Assembly: GCA_012317185.1 (NCBI GenBank)
Contig: CP048838.1
Location: 3,534,001-3,598,000 of the forward strand
Reading direction: 5' to 3'
Source: [Clostridium] innocuum
GTDB taxonomy: Bacteria; Bacillota_I; Bacilli_A; Erysipelotrichales; Erysipelotrichaceae
DNA: 64,000 nt
Below, in pieces: positions 1 through 8,718 of this stretch (position 1 is the stretch's first letter; every line of letters begins with the position of its first letter). A model generated the notes under the pieces. It saw nothing but the letters and a program-made list of their open reading frames with translations, had not been told where the DNA came from and did not search any database. The translations under genes were made by a program, and so were the position numbers.

Positions 1-2321
1 CGTTCATTGTCGTTTTCCATCTTCCTTACATGATCACGGCGAATCAGCATAGTTGCCATATAATCTCCGATTGCCACAAGCTGATCAGTATGCTTCATAT
101 TTTTCTGCGGGTCATCAACTCCCGTATATCCAATCAGCCTGCCTTCGCTTTTGATTGGCACCAGGAACACCTTACGAATGCCCTGTCGGGTCAGCACATC
201 CTGTTCCTCCTTGCAGAATACCGGCATATCTGCCACATTTTCAATACAGATGTTTTTTCCCTGGCGAAACTCGCTTAGCACATAGCGCTGTGAGGTATAA
301 GGAAGTGCCTGCAGGTTTTCCTTTTCTGATTGAACGCCCTTTGCGCATATTTCATAGGTGTTGGTAGTTATCTGCCGCTTATCATCCAGCTCAAAGATAT
401 AAGACCTGCTTCCGTCAAAATGTTCGAGAACCTTTTGTAACGCTTTATGAATGGCTTTATCCGGATCCTTATCAATCAGAAGATACCTTGATATATCATT
501 CAGGAATCGCAGCTGCTCGTTCGCCTCCTCGGCCAGTGTCTCCGCCTTTTGCTGATCGGCAAGTGCCCTGCTGATGGACAGCTGCTCTTCTGAAATCGGA
601 GTAAATGTAACATAAAGCAGCATGCTGTTATCGTCCTGCCTCTGCGTCCTTCCAATAACATGCATCGGAAGATATTCCCCATTTCCCTGCAGGATACGGA
701 AGTCATATTCCAATCCCTCCTTGTCCTTTGAATTTTTTATAAACTGCAGTACCTGCTCCTGATCATCCGGACATATCGCCGATATTGCATCATCCATATG
801 AATCTGGTCTTCATTGCGTGATACCAGCTTTAAAAACTGCTTGTTGACATGCCGCACACACAGGATACCATCCTTCATTTCATATACTGCTGCACCGCAT
901 GGCAGATTATCCAACAGCTCCCGGCGCCGTTCCTCTTGCTCGTTTTCTTCCGTTATATCCGCATAATAGCCATTCATATACTGTGCACCATGAATATCCG
1001 TTGTCGTCCGGTAATACACCTGAAACTGCATATATCCCTTTTCTTTATGGTAAAAGCGTACACGTGCAGAAAAGATAATATCCGCATCCATGGCTTTTAT
1101 GAGCGTTTCACGCAATCCGGCGCGATCCTCGGGATGTACACCGGCATACGCATCATTTGCATATAACTCCATTACCTCATCATGGCTCATCCCCATCATT
1201 CGACAGAATCCGTCATTGACAAACACGGGAACTGCGCCTCCCTCAGGAAGCATTTTCATTCGTACAAATCCACCAGGTGTGTCATTCATCAGGCGCTGCA
1301 TATTAACATTGTCATTTTCAATTTTTGTCAGCAGATCACGGCGATTGATCAATACAGCCACATAATCACCGAGTACCGCAAGATGCTCGATGTGATTCAT
1401 CGCACGCCGCACCTGTTCTACACAAAGCACGCCAATCAACAAATTGTTTCTTACCAGAGCAACAGCAATCAGTGAGCTGACACCGCGGTTCAGCAGCTGC
1501 TGCCGTTCGAAAGAGACGTTGTCCTTCAGCTTGTGAACATCCTCAACTACGATATGGCCTTCACACTTCAGTACTTCAGCCCAGTGTGACATTTCCGTAA
1601 ATCGAATCTGCTGCCCTGTAACATCAGAAGAGCTTGCACCATCAGCGCAAACCATATAGGAGATGGTTCCCGCTTCCTGTTTCCTGTCCAGTTCAAACAC
1701 CAGAGCCCGCTCAGCGTCGAAGTATGTAAGCTGCCGCTTCAGCAGATTCTTCATCGCTTCTTCTGTATTGGATTTGCTCAGCACGCTTTTAGATATCTCA
1801 TTGAGAAACTGCAGCTGTTCGGTCATCTCTGCAGCCTTGCTCTGTATCTGTTTCTGTTCTGTGATATTTTCCAGCAGCAGATAAATAACATCACAGGTAC
1901 TGCTTTGCGCGATCACCCTGCCGGAATAGCGAAGATATTCTTCATGGCTGTGCGAATCCTGCATCAAAACCCTCATTTCTCCACGCATTTCCGAGCTCTT
2001 CTGCTTGCTGTTGTACACTTCGTTTTGGAACCGGTAGATTTCCGCATCTGACATAAGAGAAAAAAGATCGATCTTAAGCAGCTCATGCACGGAGTGCTTC
2101 GTGTTTAGCTCTTTCTGAAATTTTTCATTCGCACGAATGATCTCACAGTGCTTTTCTGTGAGCTCTACGACACAGGCACCGCCTACATAGCTGTTGAAAA
2201 TCAGACTTTCTATGGATTCAGCATTCCAAAAGGCGTTTCCATCCAATGCATTGATCATTTCAAAGGTATTCTTTTTATGTATTCCGCTGTTCTGTTCCAG
2301 CAGGCATTCATAATCCTGTAC
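1..2321 (-). CDS. C-terminal fragment: PAS/GAF sensory modules, runs off left edge
   Basis: One frame (codons beginning at positions 2321, 2318 and so on) stays open to base 1. It shows repeating units of PAS followed by a helical linker and GAF. Examples are a PAS-like segment near 1900-2250, a helix with TEQKQIQSKAAEM, a GAF-like segment near 1330-1750 (FDAERALVFELD), two PAS-like segments (one with GGFVRMKMLP), and a second GAF unit near 60-500 (FDGSRSYIFELDD). The two GAF units resemble each other, which suggests internal duplication. An ATG at 2258 exists, but no good ribosome binding site was seen. The segment reads as the continuation of the EAL protein rather than a separate gene. Confidence 0.6.
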
Positions 2322-3463
2322 GGCATCGGTTTCGCATACAGATATCCCTGAATAAATGGACAGCCGATCGAGCAGAGAAAATCAGCCTGCTCCTGTGTTT
2401 CTACGCCCTCGGCAATGACCTGCATACCAATCCATTTGGACATCCGAACGATGAATTCAATGATATTGCCATCCCTGCCGGTACTGTCTTCTCCGGAAAG
2501 AAAACGCATATCCAGCTTCAATACATCCGCAGTAACATCCTTTAATACATTCAGGGAAGAATATGCGCTGCCGAAATCATCTATTTCGATTGTGAAGCCA
2601 TATGTCCGCAGTCTTTCCACAACATCTATGATGCGTACAACATCGAAGGAAAACGCAGATTCCGTAATTTCAAGCTGCAACAGGTGAGCCGGTATTTCAT
2701 GCTTTTCCACAAGTCCTGTGAGCACTTCATACACATCACTTTGTAAGATATCCATACGGGATACATTTATTGAAATCGGCAGAGTGCACGTTCCCTCATC
2801 CAGCCATTTCCGAAGCATTTTGCATACTTCATTCCATACATACTTATCCAATTCATAAATAAAGCCGTTGCGTTCAAAAACAGGTATGAATACATTCGGG
2901 GGAATCATCACATGATGCTCACTGCTGTTCCAGCGTACAAGCGCTTCTGCACCAATCATCGCCCCTGTTTCATGATTGTATTTCGGCTGCAGCCAAACTT
3001 CAAACTGATGGCTGCTGAGTACAAAATCCATTCTGCTGATAATATGCTGCTCCTCCTGAATCTGTTTCTGCATCTTCCCGTTGTAATAGGCAAGAGAAAC
3101 ATTATAACGTCCTTTCACCGTTCTTCTAGCCAGTAGTGCCTTATTCATTATATCGCTGAATGAAAGCTGCTTATCCTTTATGATGTAACGGCCGATGCTT
3201 AATTGAAGTCTGATATGGATCCCGCGATCTCTGAAATCATCTTCCAGAGACATCATATTTTTCTGCAGGTGCTCCGGTGTACCGCTTGGAAGAAGCATGG
3301 CAAAATTATCAGCGGATACATGACATGCGATACCGTGATACATAGATGTAAATTCCATAACGATTCCAGCTATTTTCTTAAGTACATAATCCCCGGTTTT
3401 CTGTCCGTATTGTGCATTGACCGCCTTATTGTGCATTGACCGCCTTAAAATTATCAATATCAA
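2255..3463 (-). CDS. Middle fragment: degenerate GGDEF plus EAL phosphodiesterase domain
   Basis: This open segment carries the rest of the GGDEF-like domain (SADNF in place of GGDEF, so cyclase activity is not expected) and a complete EAL domain at about residues 130-385. Visible EAL residues include EALVRW, the asparagine in SINVSR, LEITESA, DDFGSAYSSL, the lysine in LKLDM, AEGVETQEQ and QGYLYAKPMP, which are the metal- and substrate-binding positions of active cyclic-di-GMP phosphodiesterases. The last 25 or so residues after KPMP are out of frame compared with the rest of the gene. The start given lies inside the duplication and has no ribosome binding site, so translation from there is uncertain. 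Confidence 0.55.
   Translation of the reverse strand: MILIILRRSMHNKAVNAQYGQKTGDYVLKKIAGIVMEFTSMYHGIACHVSADNFAMLLPSGTPEHLQKNMMSLEDDFRDRGIHIRLQLSIGRYIIKDKQLSFSDIMNKALLARRTVKGRYNVSLAYYNGKMQKQIQEEQHIISRMDFVLSSHQFEVWLQPKYNHETGAMIGAEALVRWNSSEHHVMIPPNVFIPVFERNGFIYELDKYVWNEVCKMLRKWLDEGTCTLPISINVSRMDILQSDVYEVLTGLVEKHEIPAHLLQLEITESAFSFDVVRIIDVVERLRTYGFTIEIDDFGSAYSSLNVLKDVTADVLKLDMRFLSGEDSTGRDGNIIEFIVRMSKWIGMQVIAEGVETQEQADFLCSIGCPFIQGYLYAKPMPYRIMNACWNRTAEYIKRIPLK
3408..3445. repeat. Exact 19-bp tandem duplication causing a frameshift
   Basis: The unit TATTGTGCATTGACCGCCT occurs twice with no spacer (3408-3426 and 3427-3445). Nineteen is not a multiple of three, so the duplication shifts the reading frame inside the GGDEF domain. 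With a single unit the GGDEF consensus reads through. Such repeats can be gained or lost by replication slippage. Confidence 0.95.
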
Positions 3464-3947
3464 AGCAGGAAATAAGATAGGTGGAGGAGGGATGATTCGC
3501 TATCAGCTCTGTCGCTGCACGCTGAAACAGCTCACTTGTGTATCCTGTAAGAGAATCAATCTGGCGGCTACTGTTCAACAGGGCGGCTTTCACACGCACA
3601 AGTGCGATCTGAGGGCGTACAGGCTTTGTTATCACATCGGCTGCTCCACAATCCAGCGCATAAACATAGCCCTCCTCATCCCTGCTGTCTATAACAGCAA
3701 TCACAGGAATTTCCGGCATCATTCCATCATGCATGGAGGTTATCAGCTCTGCGGTATTCTCTACAGAGGAATCACACAGTACGGCACTGATCACGATTTG
3801 CTTCATCAGATGAAGTGCCTGCTTCATATCCTTTGCTTCGACAACATTATATACCGGCTGAAATATCTCACATAATTCAGAACAATCTCCACCCTGCTCT
3901 GTCGCAAGTATCAGGACAGCTTTTTTCATATCATTCGATGAACTCAT
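3426..3947 (-). CDS. N-terminal fragment: degenerate receiver plus start of GGDEF
   Basis: This is the 173-residue open segment at the 5' end of the broken signalling gene. A receiver-like fold is suggested by LCDSSVE around the usual phospho-acceptor aspartate and by the conserved lysine in ITKPVRP. The acidic pair normally found after the first strand is absent (LILATE), so phosphorylation is doubtful. A GGDEF domain starts at SLTGYTSELF and is cut at DNFKAVNAQ by the tandem duplication. If translated alone it would be a short receiver protein without an output domain. Confidence 0.6.
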   Translation of the reverse strand: MSSSNDMKKAVLILATEQGGDCSELCEIFQPVYNVVEAKDMKQALHLMKQIVISAVLCDSSVENTAELITSMHDGMMPEIPVIAVIDSRDEEGYVYALDCGAADVITKPVRPQIALVRVKAALLNSSRQIDSLTGYTSELFQRAATELIANHPSSTYLISCFDIDNFKAVNAQ

Positions 3948-4376
3948 TCGGATGACACTCCCTTCTCGTATTCAAACACTTTCCAAGGCTGATACAGCAA
4001 TAACATTTTCTTTAGATTCCCTAAGCCTCATACCATATAAATTAAAATATCATATGAAATATTTTATGAAATTTGCATATCAGAATCCTTTCGATATCAT
4101 GTTATAGATTACAGAATATACCGGCTTTCTTTTTTAAATATATAGGATAATTTTAAATTATCCCATCTAAATGCATTATATTTGCTGTTACCAAGAATAT
4201 CAAGACATATTCGAATGAATTACAAAAAGCGGATGCTTCACAGCCAGTTCCATGCACTCATATGATACATTATGACAAATATATTCCCTGAATTCAATAT
4301 TTTGTTTCCTCTGTGCTGTTTCAACCGATGCTTCAAATATAGGATGCTTTATTTCCGGATATGATGCAGCAGAAGA
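3948..4376. other. AT-rich intergenic region, no convincing gene
   Basis: About 430 bases between the broken signalling gene and the terminator of the DHH gene. It is AT-rich and presumably holds the promoter of the signalling gene. A 63-codon open frame on the minus strand (4200-4391) starts inside the terminator hairpin and has no ribosome binding site, so it is not called. Confidence 0.5.
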
Positions 4377-4405
4377 AAACAGAGAATCCACTGTGTTCTC
4401 TGTTT
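4377..4405 (-). terminator. Intrinsic terminator of the DHH phosphoesterase gene
   Basis: A perfect 10-bp inverted repeat (AAACAGAGAA / TTCTCTGTTT) with a 9-base loop. On the minus strand it is followed by TTTTCTT. It lies about 55 bases after the stop codon of the upstream minus-strand gene. Confidence 0.75.
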
Positions 4406-4459
4406 GTTTAATTATTCAAAATTTTATGTACACTTTGCCAAGGTATGCGGATTATTTTT

Positions 4460-5377
4460 TTAAGCGTTTCTTTCTTTCATTTCACACAGAAGAAGATGTA
4501 GTTTATCCTCCATGGAAGCATCATCAAACTGACAGGTGCCGACAACACGGTGACCGCCACCGCCATATTTCAGCATCAATGCCCCGACATCAATCGTACA
4601 GGTTCTGTTCAGTATACTGTAGCCAACAGCTGCAGAACAGCCCTTCCCCCCTTTACCGTTCACAATCCACACAGAGATATTGGCATCCGGATACAGACTG
4701 TAAATCAGAAATCGATTTCCGGTATATATAGGATTTACACCGCGCAGATCTGAGATGATAATCCTGTTTTCGACGGTTGTATGTGCCTTCACCATGTCGA
4801 TAAATTTATCGTTCTGGTCCCAATACAGTTCAATTCTCTCTCTGACATCTGCTTCTGCCATAATTTCATGGATATCCTTTGTCCTGCACCAGTCAATCAT
4901 TTCTTCCATTAAAGCATAATTGCTGATTCTGAAATCATGAAACCGTCCCAAACCGGTGCGGGGATCCATGATAAAACCGAGCAGAATCCAGTCATTGGGA
5001 TGCAGCACCTCCTCTATGCTTAGATTGGCGCTGTCCACCTTATCCACTGCTTCCAGTAAATCATCATATCCTGGAAACCGTTCTCTGCCGCCATAATAAT
5101 CATATATGATATGCGCACAGCTTGGAGATGTTCGACTCTCTCCCCTGTATTTTCCTTTGTATGCATTTCGCTCCTCTTCACTGGAATGGTGATCAAACCA
5201 CAGACCGCAGCCTTCCACAAACGGTACGTTCGCAAGACAGTCCTCCCTCGTAACCTCAACCAGACCATCCTGCAAGTCCTTTGGATGTACAAATTTCCAA
5301 TGATCGATAACGCCTGCTTCCTTCAGAAACACGGCACACGCCAATCCATCGAAATCCGACCTTGTTAATAACCTCAT
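4460..5377 (-). CDS. DHH-family phosphoesterase
   Basis: A protein of 305 residues. The N-terminus has the DHH-superfamily strand-loop TRSDFDGLA and the signature DHH within WFDHHSSE. The C-terminus has a glycine-rich DHHA1-type motif (GGGGHRVVGTCQF). Such enzymes hydrolyse phosphodiester or phosphoanhydride bonds (oligoribonucleotides, cyclic dinucleotides, polyphosphate); the substrate cannot be named from sequence. The start is set at MRLLTRS because AAAGGAGG lies seven bases before it; an upstream in-frame methionine has no such site. The gene stands alone with its own terminator. Its position next to a cyclic-di-GMP-type gene is suggestive only. Confidence 0.85.
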   Translation of the reverse strand: MRLLTRSDFDGLACAVFLKEAGVIDHWKFVHPKDLQDGLVEVTREDCLANVPFVEGCGLWFDHHSSEEERNAYKGKYRGESRTSPSCAHIIYDYYGGRERFPGYDDLLEAVDKVDSANLSIEEVLHPNDWILLGFIMDPRTGLGRFHDFRISNYALMEEMIDWCRTKDIHEIMAEADVRERIELYWDQNDKFIDMVKAHTTVENRIIISDLRGVNPIYTGNRFLIYSLYPDANISVWIVNGKGGKGCSAAVGYSILNRTCTIDVGALMLKYGGGGHRVVGTCQFDDASMEDKLHLLLCEMKERNA

Positions 5378-5647
5378 GTGAGCTCCTCCTTTGATATATA
5401 CCATCAGTTTACCATTTAAGATAGGCACAAACAAGAGAAACCCCTTTCAACAAGGTTTTCTTTTCTGGAAACAAATCTTTTTCAGGAGATATGCTATCCT
5501 GATAGCATCTACATCGATTTCTGAAAGCGGGAACGATAAAAAAGCAGCAGGAGCATATCCTATAAATCCATGGATAAGCGGTTATTCTATCCCCCACAGA
5601 CTACCATGAGAATCTGCCTGTTAAGCTGTTTTCTTTTCCCCAGCATC
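5378..5647. other. Intergenic region with no recognised gene
   Basis: Sequence between the DHH gene and the terminator of the PTS operon. It presumably holds the DHH promoter. Short open frames on both strands lack ribosome binding sites and recognisable content. Confidence 0.4.
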
Positions 5648-5678
5648 AAAAGACAGCATCCGCACTGTACTGTCTTTT
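5648..5678 (-). terminator. Hairpin terminator at the end of the PTS operon
   Basis: The inverted repeat AAAAGACAG / CTGTCTTTT encloses a 13-base loop. On the minus strand the T-tract is short (TTTT then GATG); on the plus strand it is TTTTT. It lies about 75 bases after the last gene of the operon. Confidence 0.6.
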
Positions 5679-5750
5679 TGTGACATGAAATAATAAAGTT
5701 CTTATCTATATGAAGTCTTTATCAATCTCTTTCGTATATTCAATTTTTGT

Positions 5751-7001
5751 TTACCGGAAATGCTCCAGCAGCATCTTCTCTGCCTCTGCACTCCACAATC
5801 CCCTGTTTTTCTTGCATACAGCATCCAGCTCCTTAAAGAACGGATCCTGTTCTCCCAGCTTACTGAAATCATCGATAGCCGTCATTGGCATATTGATGTG
5901 TGTGTAAACAAGCTTTTTACCACCGGGAACATCCGGCAGATTCTTTGTTGTTTCCACTACGGAATCCAAGCCTCCGACATGAGTGATCATGACCGCAGAT
6001 TTGATCAGCCCCTGTGCCTCTTTTTCAATCGCTTCCTTCATATCATCAATCGTTCCTCCGGTGGAGCCGATAATTTTACTTCTGGAGTAATGGCAGTCAT
6101 ACAGATTGATCATGGATGAGAATTTCATATCCGTCGGTCCGGCAAACAGATTCATACAGCCGTCATATGCCATGATACTGTTTCCCATTTCACAAACCGC
6201 ACGGTTTGGGATATACACAAAGACATCATCATAGCCTTTTCCATCAGTCAGTGCCATGAGCTCCTTTACCTGATCCTGCATAGTGGCAGTATTTACATAT
6301 ATAAGCTCCACTCCATGCGCTGCCGCTTCTTCCTCGCTAATGACTTCTCTTGCACGATTGATACGCTCATCATTGATTTCTGTAACAACGATACGCTTTG
6401 GTTTATTCTCAAAGGTAAGTCCATAGCTGATTGCCCCCAGTCCCATCGGTCCGCAGCCGCCAAGGATAATGATATTACCGCCTTTTTTTGTTCCCATCAC
6501 ATGCTGATAGGTGCCTGGTACCGTATGGTAATTGGTATGGTAGCCACCGATTACACAGCTGACAGGCTCTGCCACACTGCTTGCGAAATAGCCGTCCCCT
6601 TCAAATGTCCAAAGACATCCTGCTTCAATGATATCATTCGGGAAGATACAGTACTGCGTATCGCCACCGCACCACGCATAGGAATATCCCGGACTTTCCA
6701 TCTGTCCCGGAATAGCCGGCTGCTGTGCAAATTTCTGCCCGGGCTGAAATGTATCCTGCCATTTCTTTCCGACCTGCACGATATCCCCCGCAAACTCATG
6801 TCCGATGATGATCGGATGATCGGCTACATCGTTGGGAACACGCTTATGATTGGCTCCCTGCTTTACTGTTTTCCATGTAGACATACAGATGCTGTCACTG
6901 ACAACCTTTACCAGAATCTCATCATCCTTTATTTCCGGTAATTCAAATTCATCCAGACGGATATCATCAACGCCATACAGGCGTACTGCTTTTGTTTTCA
7001 T
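5751..7001 (-). CDS. Zinc-type medium-chain dehydrogenase, sorbitol/sorbose-phosphate reductase-like
   Basis: A protein of 416 residues in the medium-chain dehydrogenase/reductase superfamily. The N-terminal catalytic domain contains GHEFAGDIVQVG (zinc-ligand histidine and glutamate region). The nucleotide-binding motif is GGCGPMGLGAI at about residue 190, followed by an acidic strand end (VVTEIND), which suggests NAD(H). The overall shape recalls L-sorbose-1-phosphate reductase (SorE) and related hexitol-phosphate dehydrogenases. It is the last gene of the operon, one base after the sugar-phosphate kinase, so it probably interconverts a hexitol phosphate and a ketose phosphate made by the PTS. 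The exact substrate is not determined. Confidence 0.8.
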   Translation of the reverse strand: MKTKAVRLYGVDDIRLDEFELPEIKDDEILVKVVSDSICMSTWKTVKQGANHKRVPNDVADHPIIIGHEFAGDIVQVGKKWQDTFQPGQKFAQQPAIPGQMESPGYSYAWCGGDTQYCIFPNDIIEAGCLWTFEGDGYFASSVAEPVSCVIGGYHTNYHTVPGTYQHVMGTKKGGNIIILGGCGPMGLGAISYGLTFENKPKRIVVTEINDERINRAREVISEEEAAAHGVELIYVNTATMQDQVKELMALTDGKGYDDVFVYIPNRAVCEMGNSIMAYDGCMNLFAGPTDMKFSSMINLYDCHYSRSKIIGSTGGTIDDMKEAIEKEAQGLIKSAVMITHVGGLDSVVETTKNLPDVPGGKKLVYTHINMPMTAIDDFSKLGEQDPFFKELDAVCKKNRGLWSAEAEKMLLEHFR

Positions 7002-7002
7002 A

Positions 7003-7941
7003 TCAATTTTCCTCCAGTTTCTTGATTGTGACCTGCTTCATCAGCTGTTCGACAACTGCCTTTTCCGCAGGCTGTGTTCCCTTCGTCATAACAGCTCCCG
7101 CACTGCAGGCAACTGCCAGAGCGATCAGCTGTTCCATTGGAGTATCCTGTTCCAGCGCATAGGCGATGGCAGCCACCATGGCATCCCCTGCACCGACACT
7201 GGAATGTGCCTGAATGTGCAAAGCCTCTGCCTGATAGATTCCCTCATGACTCAGAAAGATACTGCCTTGCTTTCCCATGGATACGACAACAAGACGGCAT
7301 TCCTCATTCAGCAATGTTTTCGCGAGTGAAATCATTTCCTCATTCGAACAGTCCTGTGAAACACCAAAGTAGGTCGCAAGCTCGTATTTATTCGGTTTGA
7401 TCACATACGGCTTTGCCTGTATCCCCTGGGCAAACAGCTCCCCATCCGCATCCAGTATCACACGGGCTCCCTGCTGCTTTACAAGTTCAATCAGCTCACG
7501 ATAAATATCCTTACGAACCTGTGCAGATACATTTCCACTCAAAACCACGAAATCATTCGGATGCAGGAGCGACAGAATTTTATCCTTCAGCTGCTTGATT
7601 TCCGTTTCCGTGATAACAGGTCCTGCTTCATTTAATTCGGTAAGCTCCATTTCATGATCCAGTACCTTCAGATTGGTACGTGTCATACCTTCCACCCATA
7701 CAAAATCATTATCAATAGCAAGCCCGTTTAAAACCTTCCGGATATATTCACCGGCTGAGCCTGCCAGAAATCCTGTCGCAACACTTTTTCCCTGCAAAGC
7801 ATGTATGGTTTTGGATACATTGATGCCCTTTCCCCCCGCATCCTGCATAACATTGCGCAGTCGATTCAGTCCACCGGGAATCAGTTCATCCACCTCTGCT
7901 GTTTTATCAATTGCCGGATTAAAGGTTACCGTAAGTATCAT
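7003..7941 (-). CDS. PfkB-family sugar-phosphate kinase (1-phosphofructokinase / tagatose-6-phosphate kinase type)
   Basis: A protein of 312 residues that starts with the FruK/LacC signature MILTVTFNPAIDKT. It has the glycine-rich AGGKGINVSK substrate loop and, near the C-terminus, the anion-hole and catalytic motif SSVGAGDAMVA with the catalytic aspartate. Family members phosphorylate fructose-1-phosphate or tagatose-6-phosphate to the 1,6-bisphosphate using ATP in the cytosol. Its first codons overlap the end of the upstream EIIBA gene, which points to translational coupling. No aldolase is in the operon, so cleavage of the bisphosphate must be done elsewhere. Confidence 0.85.
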   Translation of the reverse strand: MILTVTFNPAIDKTAEVDELIPGGLNRLRNVMQDAGGKGINVSKTIHALQGKSVATGFLAGSAGEYIRKVLNGLAIDNDFVWVEGMTRTNLKVLDHEMELTELNEAGPVITETEIKQLKDKILSLLHPNDFVVLSGNVSAQVRKDIYRELIELVKQQGARVILDADGELFAQGIQAKPYVIKPNKYELATYFGVSQDCSNEEMISLAKTLLNEECRLVVVSMGKQGSIFLSHEGIYQAEALHIQAHSSVGAGDAMVAAIAYALEQDTPMEQLIALAVACSAGAVMTKGTQPAEKAVVEQLMKQVTIKKLEEN

Positions 7942-8705
7942 GCCGCATCACCTGCCAGAATCTCATACACGGTATCAACATCGCCAGCGACAACCTTTTC
8001 GACCATTTCCATTTCTCCAAGCTTCTCTGCAATATTGGCAAGGATCGCCATATGATCATCATTTTTAGCGGCTATGCCAATCACAATCCGTGCTCTGCCA
8101 TCCGCCCACTTGATGCCATCCGGATAAATCATCACAGCAATCCCTGTCTTTTTAACACAGTCCTTTACCTCATATTCCCCATGGGGAATCGCAATGTCGT
8201 TTCCGATATAGGTTGTCAGTGAGTGATCGCGGTTCAGCATGCCCTGAATATAGCCTTCATCGATATATCCCGCACCCTGTAACAGTTTTCCCATCGCCAC
8301 GATGGCTTCATCACTGTTATCTGCACGGCAGTTAAGTAGAATGTTGCTCTTTTCCAGTATGTTGTTTTTCTTCTCTTCCTTTTTCTTTCTGAATATCATA
8401 ATATCCTCCACTATGTTTTCGTATTCTTCATCGTTCATAAACCCCTGTACACTGTAGTAACGTACAGTAGGAAACTGCTTCTGTATCCGCTGTGCAAAGT
8501 TTTGATGGGATATCAGAATTTCTGCATCCGGTGCCACTTCATCAATCGCACAGTTTTTCACACGGCAGCTGATGCCATGTGCCTTCAGCTTTTTCTGCAG
8601 CTGACCTGCGGCCATTGCGCTGCTTCCCATGCCTGCATCACATACAAAACAGATATGCAGGTCCTCCAGAGCCGCGCGTTCTTTATGTTTATGAAATAAG
8701 CCCAT
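7938..8705 (-). CDS. PTS mannitol/fructose-type EIIB-EIIA fusion
   Basis: A protein of 255 residues. Residues about 10-100 are a mannitol-type EIIB domain with the phosphocysteine motif CDAGMGSSAMAAG. After a lysine/glutamate-rich linker (KKKEEKKN), residues about 115-255 are an EIIA domain with the phosphohistidine motif IAIPHGEYEV. The start at MGLFHKHK is chosen because AAAGGAGA lies five bases upstream; the longer reading lacks a site. It passes phosphate from HPr to the membrane component encoded upstream. The EIICB gene also carries an EIIB domain, so this operon has two, which is unusual. Confidence 0.85.
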   Translation of the reverse strand: MGLFHKHKERAALEDLHICFVCDAGMGSSAMAAGQLQKKLKAHGISCRVKNCAIDEVAPDAEILISHQNFAQRIQKQFPTVRYYSVQGFMNDEEYENIVEDIMIFRKKKEEKKNNILEKSNILLNCRADNSDEAIVAMGKLLQGAGYIDEGYIQGMLNRDHSLTTYIGNDIAIPHGEYEVKDCVKKTGIAVMIYPDGIKWADGRARIVIGIAAKNDDHMAILANIAEKLGEMEMVEKVVAGDVDTVYEILAGDAA

Positions 8706-8718
8706 CACAGTCTCCTTT

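Larger units (their letters stand above)
1..3947 (-). pseudogene. Frameshifted giant receiver-GGDEF-EAL-PAS/GAF signalling protein (3' end outside window)
   Basis: This is one ancestral gene now split over two frames. Domains in order are: a degenerate receiver (residues about 8-125), a GGDEF-like domain whose signature reads SADNF, a full EAL domain, then PAS, GAF, PAS, PAS and GAF-like segments running off the left edge. The first break is an exact 19-bp tandem duplication at 3408-3445; removing one copy joins DNFKAVNAQ to YGQKTGDYVLKK in frame. The second break is near 2322, where one base is missing after KPMP; the other frame then continues VQDYECLLEQ into the PAS region with no stop seen to base 1. 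EAL domains hydrolyse cyclic-di-GMP, so a sensory phosphodiesterase is inferred. Sequencing error at either break is possible. Confidence 0.75.

Noticed and set aside
4200..4391. A 63-codon minus-strand frame
   Set aside because: It starts inside the terminator of the DHH gene, lacks a ribosome binding site and resembles no known protein.
6315..6941. A 208-codon plus-strand frame
   Set aside because: It is opposite the zinc dehydrogenase gene, with no ribosome binding site and an unlikely cysteine/histidine-rich composition.
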